Below, one piece after another: positions 15,064-24,200 of a stretch of DNA of 46,246 bases. Position 1 is the first letter of the stretch. The number at the start of each line of letters is the position of its first letter. The position numbers and the translations under genes were made by a program. The notes under the pieces were generated by a model. That model saw nothing but the letters and a program-made list of their open reading frames with translations, ran no database searches and was not told the origin of the DNA. The DNA is from Dyadobacter soli (GTDB lineage: Bacteria > Bacteroidota > Bacteroidia > Cytophagales > Spirosomataceae): NCBI RefSeq assembly GCF_900101885.1, contig NZ_FNAN01000035.1, positions 1 through 46,246 of the forward strand, in the 5' to 3' direction.

Positions 15064-17520
15064 ATGAAGGTTCTTAAATTTGGCGGCACCTCTGTCGGAT
15101 CGGTCGACAGTATCAAAACGGTAATCAGTATCCTCGAAGAAAATCTGTCAAAAGGCGAACGCATCGCGGTCGTTTTTTCCGCCATGGGCGGGGTCACGAA
15201 CAGGCTCATCGAAATCGGGAAAATGGCGGCCGCCGGCAATACGGAATATGTCGAATTTTTGAAAGGCGTGGAGGAAAGGCATTTCGCGGTAGTGCGCGGC
15301 CTGATCCCCGTGAAAAACCAGAGCAGCACATTTGCGGCTGTGAGGGGCCTTTTCAATGAGCTGGAAGACATTCTCCGGGGCGTTTCATGGATTCGCGAAC
15401 TGTCCGAGCGCACGCTCGACCTCATTATGAGCTTCGGCGAACGCCTTTCGACGATGGTCATCACCGAAATCCTCAAAAGCAAAGGCATCGCCGCGGAGTT
15501 CTGCGATGCGCGCCAGGTGATCCGCACCAATGCCACCTACGGCATGGGCGATGTCAATTTTGAAATTACCAATCATTTAATATTAGAGCATTTCGCGAAA
15601 AGCACGGCGTTGCAATGCATTACCGGCTTCATCGCATCCACCGCGGAAGGCGTGACCACAACGCTCGGTCGAGGCGGTTCCGACTATACCGCCTCCATCG
15701 TAGGCGCGGCGCTCGAAGCCGATTCGATCGAAATCTGGACGGACGTCGACGGTATGATGACCGCCGATCCGCGCAAGGTTGCCAATGCATTCACGATCCC
15801 GTCCATTTCCTATGCGGAAGCGATGGAGTTGTCGCATTTCGGCGCGAAGGTGATCTATCCGCCAAGTTTGCAGCCTGCATTTGCCAAAAACATCACGCTG
15901 AAAGTCCTTAACACTTTCAACACCAGTTTCGAAGGCACTTACGTGCAGAAATCCGCGAACGGTAAGGAATATGCGATCACCGGAATTTCGTCCATAGACG
16001 AGATCGCGCTGGTAAATATCCAGGGCAGCGGGATGATCGGCGTTGCGGGTATTTCCGGACGTTTGTTTACAGCGCTTTCCAACAATGCCATTAGTGTAAT
16101 CCTCATTTCGCAGGCATCGTCGGAGCATTCGATCTGTTTTTCCATTGATCCGAAGAATGCACAGAAAGCGATTGATGTGCTGGAAAAAGAGTTTGCGACC
16201 GAGATTAACCTCGGGCATATCGACGGCATTTCAGTCGAAAAAAACCTCTCGATCGTCGCGATTGTAGGGGAGGGAATGAAGAAAAATACCGGTATCTCGG
16301 GCAAGTTGTTCTCTGCTTTGGGTAAAAACGGTATCAATGTGGTAGCCACCGCACAAGGTTCTTCGGAGCTGAATATTTCAGTGGTTATTTCAAAAAGCGA
16401 CCTTTCCAAAGCATTGAACGCGATTCATGGGGTGTTTTTCCAATCGGAAACGCGCTCGCTGAACCTGTTTATCGTCGGGGTAGGGCTGATCGGCGGCACG
16501 CTGATCGAGCAGATTCGCAACCAGACGAAATACCTGCGCGAAGAAAAGCTGCTCAACCTGAATATCGCCGGTTTATCCAACACTAAAAAAATGCTCCTCG
16601 ACCCGGACGGCATCAAGCCTGAAAACTGGCGCGACCGCGTGATGGACGAGGGCGTGAAAACCAGCCTGCCCGCATTCGTGCAGCGCATGATCGAGCTCAA
16701 CCTGCCGAACAGCGTTTTTGTAGATTGTACTTCCGACAAGGACATCGTGCAGTACTATCATATGCTGCTCGACGCGAGTATCAGCGTCGTTACGCCGAAT
16801 AAAGTAGCCAATTCAGGCAGCTATTCGGAATACATCGCATTGCAGCGCACCGCATTGCAACGCGGCGTGAAGTTTCTCTACGAAACCAACGTCGGCGCAG
16901 GTTTGCCTATTATCAATACCATTCAGGGCTTGATGGCGAGCGGCGACAAGTTTTTGAAAATCGAAGCGATCCTCTCGGGAACGCTGTCCTATATATTCAA
17001 CAATTTCGGCGGCGACAACCGTTTTGTGGACGTCGTAAAAGAGGCTAAGGCCAAAGGCTTCACCGAGCCCGATCCGCGCGATGACCTTAGCGGCGCCGAT
17101 GTAGGCCGTAAAATCCTTATCCTTTCACGTGAAGTTGGCGTAGCATTGGAACCGGAGGAAGTGAAAATCTCACAAATCCTGCCCGGTAACTGTCTCAATG
17201 CTCCCACCGTGGATGCATTCTTCGGCGAGCTGGAAATTTCCAATGCATTCTTCGCAGATATGCAATCCGCCGCCGAAGCAAACGGTGAAAAACTGCGTTA
17301 CATCGCGACCCTCGAAAACGGCAAAGCCACGATCGAGCTCAAAACCGTCGATGCATCGCACCCGTTTTATACCCTGTCCGGCAGCGATAACATCGTTTCC
17401 TTCACCACGGAACGTTACAAGGACCGCCCGCTGGTGATCAAAGGCCCGGGCGCCGGCGCGGAAGTGACCGCATCGGGCGTATTCGCGGATATCATGAGTA
17501 TCAGTAGCTATTTGGGATAG
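15064..17520 (+). CDS. thrA: Bifunctional aspartate kinase / homoserine dehydrogenase
   Basis: 818 residues, the standard length for the ThrA-type fusion. Aspartokinase part at about 1-295 (KFGGTSVGS at the N-terminus, TTLGRGGSDYTAS, IWTDVDGMMTADPR). Two ACT regulatory modules at about 310-455 (ISGRLFTALSNNAISVILI and ISGKLFSALGKNGINVVA). Homoserine dehydrogenase part from about 465 with the NAD(P) loop VGVGLIGGTLIEQI and catalytic region LYETNVGAGLPIINT, ILSGTLSYIFN. It catalyses the first and third steps from aspartate to homoserine and is usually feedback-inhibited by threonine through the ACT domains. thrB lies 770 bases downstream, separated by a toxin-antitoxin pair. Confidence 0.97.
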   Translation: MKVLKFGGTSVGSVDSIKTVISILEENLSKGERIAVVFSAMGGVTNRLIEIGKMAAAGNTEYVEFLKGVEERHFAVVRGLIPVKNQSSTFAAVRGLFNELEDILRGVSWIRELSERTLDLIMSFGERLSTMVITEILKSKGIAAEFCDARQVIRTNATYGMGDVNFEITNHLILEHFAKSTALQCITGFIASTAEGVTTTLGRGGSDYTASIVGAALEADSIEIWTDVDGMMTADPRKVANAFTIPSISYAEAMELSHFGAKVIYPPSLQPAFAKNITLKVLNTFNTSFEGTYVQKSANGKEYAITGISSIDEIALVNIQGSGMIGVAGISGRLFTALSNNAISVILISQASSEHSICFSIDPKNAQKAIDVLEKEFATEINLGHIDGISVEKNLSIVAIVGEGMKKNTGISGKLFSALGKNGINVVATAQGSSELNISVVISKSDLSKALNAIHGVFFQSETRSLNLFIVGVGLIGGTLIEQIRNQTKYLREEKLLNLNIAGLSNTKKMLLDPDGIKPENWRDRVMDEGVKTSLPAFVQRMIELNLPNSVFVDCTSDKDIVQYYHMLLDASISVVTPNKVANSGSYSEYIALQRTALQRGVKFLYETNVGAGLPIINTIQGLMASGDKFLKIEAILSGTLSYIFNNFGGDNRFVDVVKEAKAKGFTEPDPRDDLSGADVGRKILILSREVGVALEPEEVKISQILPGNCLNAPTVDAFFGELEISNAFFADMQSAAEANGEKLRYIATLENGKATIELKTVDASHPFYTLSGSDNIVSFTTERYKDRPLVIKGPGAGAEVTASGVFADIMSISSYLG

Positions 17521-17562
17521 AAGGAGTTAAATTGCGGTAGTTATTCTGAACCATTTCGAGCG

Positions 17563-17940
17563 ATGAACAGCAGAAAAGTACCGGAATCGATTGCAGGGCT
17601 GGCGGAAGAGTTTGCGAAAGGAATCCGTGCGCTTTATGGCGACCGGCTCGATAGGGTGATACTCTTCGGTTCCTACGCACGCGGTGAGCAGCACGAGGAG
17701 TCGGATGTTGATTTTTTGGTGGTACTGGAAGGCATTGAGATCAATGGATATCATGAAATTGGGCTGATGAGCCCGTTTACATTTGAAATGTCAATAAAAT
17801 ACGGCTTGTCGGTATCTGCGGTACCGATGTCGGCCGGGAAGTTTGAGGGCAATTGTTCGCTCCTATCAAATAATATACACACAGATGGAATTTTATTATG
17901 GAAAAAGCACCGATCGAAAGTATCGTTGAAAAAGCATTAG
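17563..17940 (+). CDS. MNT-type nucleotidyltransferase (antitoxin of a HEPN/MNT pair)
   Basis: 125 residues. The polymerase-beta superfamily motif GSYARGEQHEESDVDF (GS-x10-DxD) is intact at about residues 36-51. The protein is the size of minimal nucleotidyltransferases that pair with HEPN ribonucleases; in studied MntA/HepT systems the MNT partner AMPylates and silences the toxin. It overlaps the HEPN gene by 43 bases, the usual tight coupling of the pair, and starts 42 bases after thrA. The last 15 residues (KKHRSKVSLKKH end) lie in the overlap and are basic. Confidence 0.88.
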   Translation: MNSRKVPESIAGLAEEFAKGIRALYGDRLDRVILFGSYARGEQHEESDVDFLVVLEGIEINGYHEIGLMSPFTFEMSIKYGLSVSAVPMSAGKFEGNCSLLSNNIHTDGILLWKKHRSKVSLKKH

Positions 17941-18293
17941 ACTGTCTCAAGAATGCCAGACAATGTCATGTTGGTGAAATGTATGATGTTTCTTTGAACC
18001 GTTCTTATTATGCAATGTTTCATAGCATCCAGGCAATGCTCACTTCAATTGGAGCTAATCTTAGCAAGTCTCATACAGGGACGCATAATGCCTTTCACAA
18101 AGACTTTATCCTGTCGGGCATCATGAATCGTGATCACGGAGTTGCTTTGAAACGCATTTTTGAACAACGGCAGTTCGGTGATTATGATTATCAAGAGGTG
18201 CGGGAAGAAGATGCGGCCAAAGGCCTTGCGGATTCGGAAATGTTCGTCAACGCCGCACTGCAATATTTAAAAGAAAACAACCACTTAAAGTGA
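17898..18293 (+). CDS. HEPN-domain protein (putative ribonuclease toxin of a HEPN/MNT pair)
   Basis: 131 residues, HEPN fold throughout. ALDCLKNARQ in helix 1, then LNRSYYAMFHSIQAML, which contains the Arg-x6-His pattern and RxYYAxFH signature, then THNAFHKDFILSG and YDYQEVREEDAAKGLADSEMFV. HEPN proteins of this type are RNases or RNase-like toxins neutralised by the adjacent MNT protein. Whether this subgroup is catalytic cannot be read from sequence. Its TGA stop overlaps the GTG start of thrB (GTGA), so the toxin gene is translationally linked to a biosynthetic gene, which is unusual. Confidence 0.88.
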   Translation: MEKAPIESIVEKALDCLKNARQCHVGEMYDVSLNRSYYAMFHSIQAMLTSIGANLSKSHTGTHNAFHKDFILSGIMNRDHGVALKRIFEQRQFGDYDYQEVREEDAAKGLADSEMFVNAALQYLKENNHLK

Positions 18294-19222
18294 ATTCAGT
18301 AAAAGCTTTTGCGCCGGCGACAGTCGCTAATGTGTCGTGTGGGTTTGATATTTTCGGGTTTGCTATTCAGGAGCCGGGGGATACGGTCGAGTTGTACAAG
18401 CGGGACGAGCCCGGGATTGTCATCACGGACATTACAGGCGATGAAGGGCGGCTTCCGCGGCAGGCAGAGAAGAATTCAGTGACGGTGGTAATGCTCGCTT
18501 TGCTTAAACATCTGGGTATCAAAGACCTGGGTTGTGAGGTGGTTTTACGGAAAAATATGCCTCTGGGCAGCGGAATGGGGTCGAGCGCTGCGAGTGCTGT
18601 GGCCGGTGTGGTGGCGATGAACGAACTGCTTGGCAATCCATTGAGCCGTAAAGAACTGCTTCCGTTTGCGATGGAAGGAGAACGCATTGCTTCGGGTTCG
18701 GCGCATGCGGATAATGTGGGGCCGTCGCTTTTGGGCGGTTTTGTCGTGATTCGGAGCTATAATCCATTGGATATCTTTACGATACCAGTTCCTGAAGATC
18801 TGTATTGCACGCTCGTGCATCCCGACATCGAGATCAATACCAAAGATGCCCGTTTCATTTTGCGCAACGAGGTTTCTCTGAAAAATACAATCGCGCAAAT
18901 GGGTAATGTGGCCGGTCTGGTGGCAGGCCTCATGAAAGCGGACTACGATCTGATCAGCCGCTCGATGGTGGATGTGATCATCGAGCCTGTCCGTTCGATA
19001 CTGATCCCTGAATTCAAAGAAGTGAAACAAGCCGCTATCTCGAATGGCGCGCTGGGATGCAGTATTTCGGGGGCAGGGCCGTCTATGTTCGCGCTCAGCC
19101 AGGGTATCGAAAATGCTCAGAATGCCGGAAAAGCCATGCAGGAACGATTTGCAAGTGCTGGTATCGAGTCGGCGGTACACGTTTCGGGCATTAACCAGGG
19201 CGGGGCGGTTGTGCTTCAATGA
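18290..19222 (+). CDS. thrB: Homoserine kinase
   Basis: 310 residues from a GTG start overlapping the HEPN stop. GHMP-kinase family: N-terminal VKAFAPATVANVSCGFDIFGFA, ATP-binding PLGSGMGSSAASAVAGVVA near residues 91-109, and C-terminal GCSISGAGPSMFAL. It phosphorylates homoserine to O-phosphohomoserine, the substrate of threonine synthase. thrC is normally next but is not found in the 300 bases that follow or elsewhere in the window. The stop codon lies at the edge of an 8-base tandem repeat (ATGATTGAATGATTGAATGA). Confidence 0.95.
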   Translation: MNSVKAFAPATVANVSCGFDIFGFAIQEPGDTVELYKRDEPGIVITDITGDEGRLPRQAEKNSVTVVMLALLKHLGIKDLGCEVVLRKNMPLGSGMGSSAASAVAGVVAMNELLGNPLSRKELLPFAMEGERIASGSAHADNVGPSLLGGFVVIRSYNPLDIFTIPVPEDLYCTLVHPDIEINTKDARFILRNEVSLKNTIAQMGNVAGLVAGLMKADYDLISRSMVDVIIEPVRSILIPEFKEVKQAAISNGALGCSISGAGPSMFALSQGIENAQNAGKAMQERFASAGIESAVHVSGINQGGAVVLQ

Positions 19223-19360
19223 TTGAATGATTGAATGATCCGCCGTGGAACGGGGAATGAGTGACCGGGTCGCCGGGGCGATGAGTGATCGGATTGCCGG
19301 GGCGATAGTGAACGAGCCGCGTGGAACGGGGAATGTGTGAATGAGCGCGTAACGGAATGA
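19216..19360. repeat. Degenerate short tandem repeats after thrB
   Basis: Starts with three copies of the 8-mer GAATGATT (variants), overlapping the thrB stop. It then holds two imperfect copies of a longer unit sharing CGTGGAACGGGGAATG (about 19244 and 19321) and TTGCCGGGGCGAT / TCGCCGGGGCGAT (about 19270 and 19294). No gene is seen between 19223 and 19535. The same 8-mer repeat recurs before modB. Confidence 0.65.
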
Positions 19361-19372
19361 GGTGCGGAGAAA

Positions 19373-19440
19373 ATGCCGTTAGGCATGTAATATTGGTAAC
19401 AAACAGGGTCTTGCAATTTTCAGGAAATGCCCCTGGGCAT
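19373..19440. repeat. Pair of 14-bp palindromes in the thrB-iscA gap
   Basis: ATGCCGTTAGGCAT (19373-19386) and ATGCCCCTGGGCAT (19427-19440), each followed by GTAAYA. The layout resembles the palindromic block at 45775-45877 and suggests a family of mosaic intergenic repeats. Confidence 0.6.
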
Positions 19441-19535
19441 GTAACAACAATTGCATTGGCGTGTTTTTGACTCCAATATGAACTTTCAGGTTCTGTTAAA
19501 ACGTTAATTTGGTCAGGTAATAAAACATTAGAAAA

Positions 19536-19862
19536 ATGGTTACGGTAAGCGATACAGCCAAAAACAAAATTGTAGAACTCCGCAAGGCTGACGGTTTTGA
19601 CGATGATTATCAGATTCGTGTAGGCGTGCTTGGCGGCGGTTGTTCGGGTTTGACATATAATCTCGAGTTCAACTCCGAGTCGAAGCCGAATGATATGGTT
19701 TTCGAAGACAAAGGTGTGAAGATTATCGTTGACAAAAAGAGCTTGTTGTACCTCGCCGGAACGACCCTCGATTTCTCCGACGGGTTGAACGGAAAGGGAT
19801 TCCAGTTCATCAACCCTAACGCTACACGTACCTGCGGATGCGGCGAAAGCTTCGCGGTATAA
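19536..19862 (+). CDS. IscA/HesB-type iron-sulfur cluster assembly protein
   Basis: 108 residues, normal for A-type carriers. The three conserved cysteines are present: C36 in GGGCSGLTY, and C100 and C102 in TRTCGCGESFAV near the C-terminus. A-type proteins hold and deliver Fe-S clusters to apo-enzymes. It has its own terminator downstream, so it is probably monocistronic. Without neighbours such as iscU or sufB it cannot be assigned to IscA, SufA or ErpA. Confidence 0.95.
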   Translation: MVTVSDTAKNKIVELRKADGFDDDYQIRVGVLGGGCSGLTYNLEFNSESKPNDMVFEDKGVKIIVDKKSLLYLAGTTLDFSDGLNGKGFQFINPNATRTCGCGESFAV

Positions 19863-19885
19863 TTAAATTATTAAAATATTTTATT

Positions 19886-19926
19886 TTGAAAAAACGCGCT
19901 CCGAATCCCGGAACGCGTTTTTTTTA
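19886..19926 (+). terminator. Terminator after the IscA-type gene
   Basis: Stem ACGCGCTCCG / CGGAACGCGT (one mismatch) flanked by AAAAAA upstream and TTTTTTTT downstream. Confidence 0.85.
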
Positions 19927-19995
19927 TCGTTTTGAATGGGTTTATTTTGAACCGTCTTTTACACACCGCATTAAGGAACGTTTAAATCCATTTGA

Positions 19996-20895
19996 ATGAA
20001 ACCAACTCTTTTGATTTTAGCTGCCGGCATCGGTAGCAGGTACGGAGGTATCAAGCAGCTCGACCAGTTCGGTCCCAACGGAGAAACCATCATCGATTAT
20101 TCTTTATACGACGCCATTCGCGCAGGTTTTGGAAAAGTAGTATTTATCGTACGCCAGGAGATCAAGGACACTGCCGAGGCCGTTTTTACCCCCAAACTCA
20201 AAGGTAAAATCGATTTCGACTTCGCCATTCAGGGCATTCAATCCTACGTTCCCGAAGACCTCGGCGCCGTAGAACGCACCAAACCCTGGGGTACAGGCCA
20301 CGCGACACTTTGCGCCTGGGAGCAAACCGACACGCCATTCGCGGTGATCAATGCCGACGATTTTTACGGTCGCGACGCATTTGAAACCATGGCTAAATTC
20401 CTGGAAAGCGACACCAACGATAAGCAGCACGCGATGATCGGCTACGAGTTGAAACGCACATTGTCCGAAAACGGCACCGTCTCACGCGGCGTATGCGTAG
20501 AGCGCGACGACCATAACCTGGATTCCGTCGTGGAGCGTACCAAAATATTCGAAGAAAACGGGGTAATCTATTTCGAAGAGGGTGAAACCCGTACCGAACT
20601 CGCGCCGGAAACGCCCGTGTCGATGAACTTCTGGGGCTTCAAGCCCTCGATGTTCCCCATTACCAAAGACCTTTTCGAGAAATACGCCCGCGAAAATATC
20701 AACACCCCGAAGGCAGAATTCTATATCCCGACCGTCATGACGCACATGATTAAAAGCGGCGAAGGCGACTGCCGGGTATTCCGCATTGCTTCCGACTGGT
20801 TTGGCGTTACCTATCCCGAGGACAAGCCATCCGTACAAGCTTCGCTGAACGCGCTGCATGAGGCGGGGATTTATCCTCAGAAGTTGTGGGATTGA
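19996..20895 (+). CDS. Sugar-phosphate nucleotidyltransferase family protein
   Basis: 299 residues of the NTP_transferase fold. The nucleotide-binding N-terminus LILAAGIGSRYGGIKQLDQ carries the GxGxR...K pattern, and the metal-binding acidic motif appears as VINADDFYG near residues 115-123. The family makes NDP-sugars from sugar-1-phosphates for cell-envelope polysaccharides. The C-terminus (ASDWFGVTYPEDKPSVQASL) matches a stand-alone subgroup of unproven substrate. Flanked by terminators, so transcribed alone. Confidence 0.88.
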   Translation: MKPTLLILAAGIGSRYGGIKQLDQFGPNGETIIDYSLYDAIRAGFGKVVFIVRQEIKDTAEAVFTPKLKGKIDFDFAIQGIQSYVPEDLGAVERTKPWGTGHATLCAWEQTDTPFAVINADDFYGRDAFETMAKFLESDTNDKQHAMIGYELKRTLSENGTVSRGVCVERDDHNLDSVVERTKIFEENGVIYFEEGETRTELAPETPVSMNFWGFKPSMFPITKDLFEKYARENINTPKAEFYIPTVMTHMIKSGEGDCRVFRIASDWFGVTYPEDKPSVQASLNALHEAGIYPQKLWD

Positions 20896-20929
20896 TCCAT
20901 TCGTTTTGAAACAAGTAAGCGTTTCAACA

Positions 20930-20962
20930 AAAAGGCGTTCACGAACCTCGCGAACGCCTTTT
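20930..20962 (+). terminator. Terminator after the nucleotidyltransferase gene
   Basis: AAAAGGCGTTC / GAACGCCTTTT, 11-bp perfect arms with an 11-base loop, 34 bases after the stop codon. Confidence 0.85.
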
Positions 20963-21166
20963 GCATTACATCTAAACCATATCTCAATATTGGTAGGTCT
21001 CTTTGCAATCAATTCTTTATCAGTAGCTTGCGTAAAAAACGGGAATCGTTAAAATTTGAATTTGGCGAGGCTTCCAGGGCAAATGCACTTCAATTTGATA
21101 CAAAATAGATCGCAATAGAAAATTCAATGTCCTATCGGCTGGAAATGAATGTGTTTTCGGAATAAA
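20963..21166. other. Gap without recognised gene
   Basis: AT-rich stretch between two terminators of convergent genes (20896-21216 in all). Only short frames without family signals; nothing else recognised. Confidence 0.5.
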
Positions 21167-21195
21167 AAATGCTTCCCGGAAGCCAGGAAGCATTT
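21167..21195 (-). terminator. Terminator after FG-GAP paralogue A
   Basis: AAATGCTTCC / GGAAGCATTT, 10-bp perfect arms; leftward reading continues into TTTTTATTC. It lies 21 bases beyond the stop codon. Confidence 0.85.
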
Positions 21196-21216
21196 CAAAA
21201 TACAAGTTGTACTCTC

Positions 21217-24200
21217 CTATTTTTGAATTAGAACTTTGTGCGAGGTTTTGGATCCATCCTTTTTGTTGATCATCAGGATGTAAGATCCCGCCGGCAGATG
21301 CTTCACATCCAATTCAGTTTGCGGCTTCGCCGATGTGAAAGCCATCGTGCCGTTCGCCGAGATCAGTTGCAGCGATTTGATCTGATCCAGGTTGGTGGAT
21401 TGGATAAAGAGCCTGTCGGAAACGGGGTTGGGGTATACGGTTACGATTTCTGTGTATTCGGGCTCCGTATTAAGAATATTCGCAGTTTCAACTTTTTCGC
21501 TAGCTAGTACTGGTGGGCCATCGAGCGGCTGCAAGTACAACAAATATTCCGGCACTGCACGCCATGGACCATATACCTGGCCTGTCAAGGCCGTTGCCAG
21601 TTCATATTTGAAACGGACTCGCAGCCGGGTAGCCTCCCAGGGCTTGTTAATACCACCCGTGATTTCAACACTTTGCAATGTGCTGAAAGCGGGTTGCCAC
21701 CCGTCAATTATGGTGCTGTTGGTGATTGGATTATTCGCCCCTTTTGAAAAGCTGGTACCATTTTGTGCATAATCCCACGCCAGACGACCATTGTTACGAC
21801 CCAGGAAGGAAGCAGGATAAATACCCACGTACACAGAAGTCTGGGTAGTTTGTGAGTAAGTCATCCGGGTAAGGTTGGAATTGTATAAGCGTATGTTGTT
21901 TCGCTTATTTTTCCCCGCAATACCGTCGTTGCCAAAATACGCTCTTACCGTACCACCATTTGTGACGCCGCTTTCGTCTAATCCGGGCGAGCCGACAACG
22001 ACATCACTGTAGCCATCACCATTCAGATCACCTCCGCCGCTGACTGCCTGTCCGAAATGCTCTTCCACCTGTTGTCCAGTCAATGAAAAGCTGCTGGTGA
22101 TATTAACGCCGTTTGGTGCTCCATGAAAAATCCAGATGCCACCACCATTGGCTAGGGCATTGTCGTAAAGGGGCGCACCGACGATCACATCGCTGTACCC
22201 GTCGCCATTGACATCTCCTGCACCTGCAACCGAGGTGCCGAAAGCGGCCTCGGCCTGGTTGACCTGTAGTGTTGTCACCGAAAACGACGAACATCCATTC
22301 ACTGATCCGTAAAACACCTTCGCGACACCCTCATTATTTTCGCCACTGGTGATGCCAGGTGCGCCGACAATAATGTCGCCGAAACCGTCTCCATTGACAT
22401 CACCAGCGCCCGAAACAGCCGCGCCAAAACTCGCATTAGGCGTGTTTGAGGTTAACTGAAGATTGCTCAATGTATTATTTGGGACACCGTTTAGCGAACC
22501 ATGCCAGATGTGAATGGAGCCCTGGCCATTTGATGAGCCTGACGCACCGGCGACAATATCCGCAAAACCGTCACCATTGACATCAGCCGTTGCAAGGCTG
22601 GAACCAAGCTTTGTTCCGATATTTGGGCCATATACATTAGTATAAGTAGTATTGTTAACGCCGTTGGCAGAGCCTGGATAAATCCCTATTAATCCGGTTT
22701 CTGACTTGAAGCCATTCTTGGCAAGAGGTGCACTGATGATGATATCCCCGTAACCATCCCGGTTAATATCTCCACCGGCGACACTCGTTCCAAACAAATT
22801 GCCAGAGCTCTGATAGAGTGGGTGACCAGCCGGTATGGTTCCTTGTGAACTGCCCGTAAAGAGATACGCGATTCCTGTCGAATTGCTGAATACTGCTCCG
22901 GTAGCACCCACTACAAAATCATCAAAGCCGTCACCATCCGTATCGCCGACACCAGAGACCGAACATCCGAATTTGGCATTAAGTTGATTTCCTTCATATT
23001 TGACCATACCTATTACCCCGAGGGACGCGTCGCCCAAAGATAGAAATACAGCCCCTTCACCAACAGTTCCACCATCAAAGTTAGGTGCTCCTGATACAAC
23101 GTCGTCCAATCCATCACCATTATAATCGCCAATAATGCTGACAGACGAACCATCTAGGGCTCCGGAGGTAATAGCGTAAGAAGCCGTTTTAGGCGTGGCT
23201 CCCACTGTCCCCGCGCCGCCATGATACACAAACACCACACCTTCATCCGTGTGCCCGTGATCATAAGCGTAACTGCCAATCAAAATATCACTATAACCAT
23301 CGCCGTTCACATCACCGGCGGAAGACACGGCCCAGCCGAGCCAGGCATCGCCCTGGTTGCTTTCGATGAAGCTCGCTGCGGTAGTGTTAAGTCCGATATT
23401 GGAACCGTGATATACAAATGCAGCTCCTTCGTGGTTCTGACCATTACTGAAATACCGGGCACCAACGATTAAGTCACCATAGCCGTCGCCGTTTACATCC
23501 CCGGCGCTGGCTACCGCCCAACCATAATTTGCTTCCAGCTGATTACCTTCAATGGTCTTGTTTGCCACCGTATTGATTCCGGTTTGTCCGCCATGGTGAA
23601 TGTAGACAGCTCCTTCATTGCTGAGACCTCCATCAAAATTGTAGGACCCGATCGCGATATCGGCAAATCCGTCGCCGTTTACATCCCCGGCCGTCGAAAC
23701 AGTGTGGCCGAAGCGGGAATCAGGCTGTGTTCCAAGGATCGTCTGTGGCTGTGCGGCGCTGATGGGGGCTGAATTGAGGGTGCCTTTGAATACGAATGCA
23801 GCCCCTTCGTTGGTTTTGTTAGCATTAATATCATAGAGCCTTGCACCTACGATGATATCACTTGCACCATCTGCATTGATATCTCCCGCACCAGCGAGCG
23901 CGTAGCCGAACATCGCGTCGGCCTGATTCGATTCCAGGATTTCCGTTTTGTTGGAGTCATAGCCTCCGTTGGCGACGCCGTAATAGAGGAATGCTACACC
24001 TTCATTTGTCTGATCTTTGTCATACAAATGCGCGCCTACCATGAAGTCGCTGTATCCGTCCGAGTTCACATCGCCTGCCAATGCAACTGAGATTCCAAAC
24101 TGGGCTTCCGCCTGGTCGGATTGCAGTGTTACAAAATTACCCCAGACGATCCCAATCGGTGCATTCTGAGGATCGACCGGCCCGCCGAAATACAGGAATG

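Noticed and set aside
15015..15077. Possible thr operon leader peptide (20 codons starting at 15015)
   Set aside because: No threonine codons, only two isoleucine codons, overlaps the thrA start and no terminator/antiterminator pair was found.
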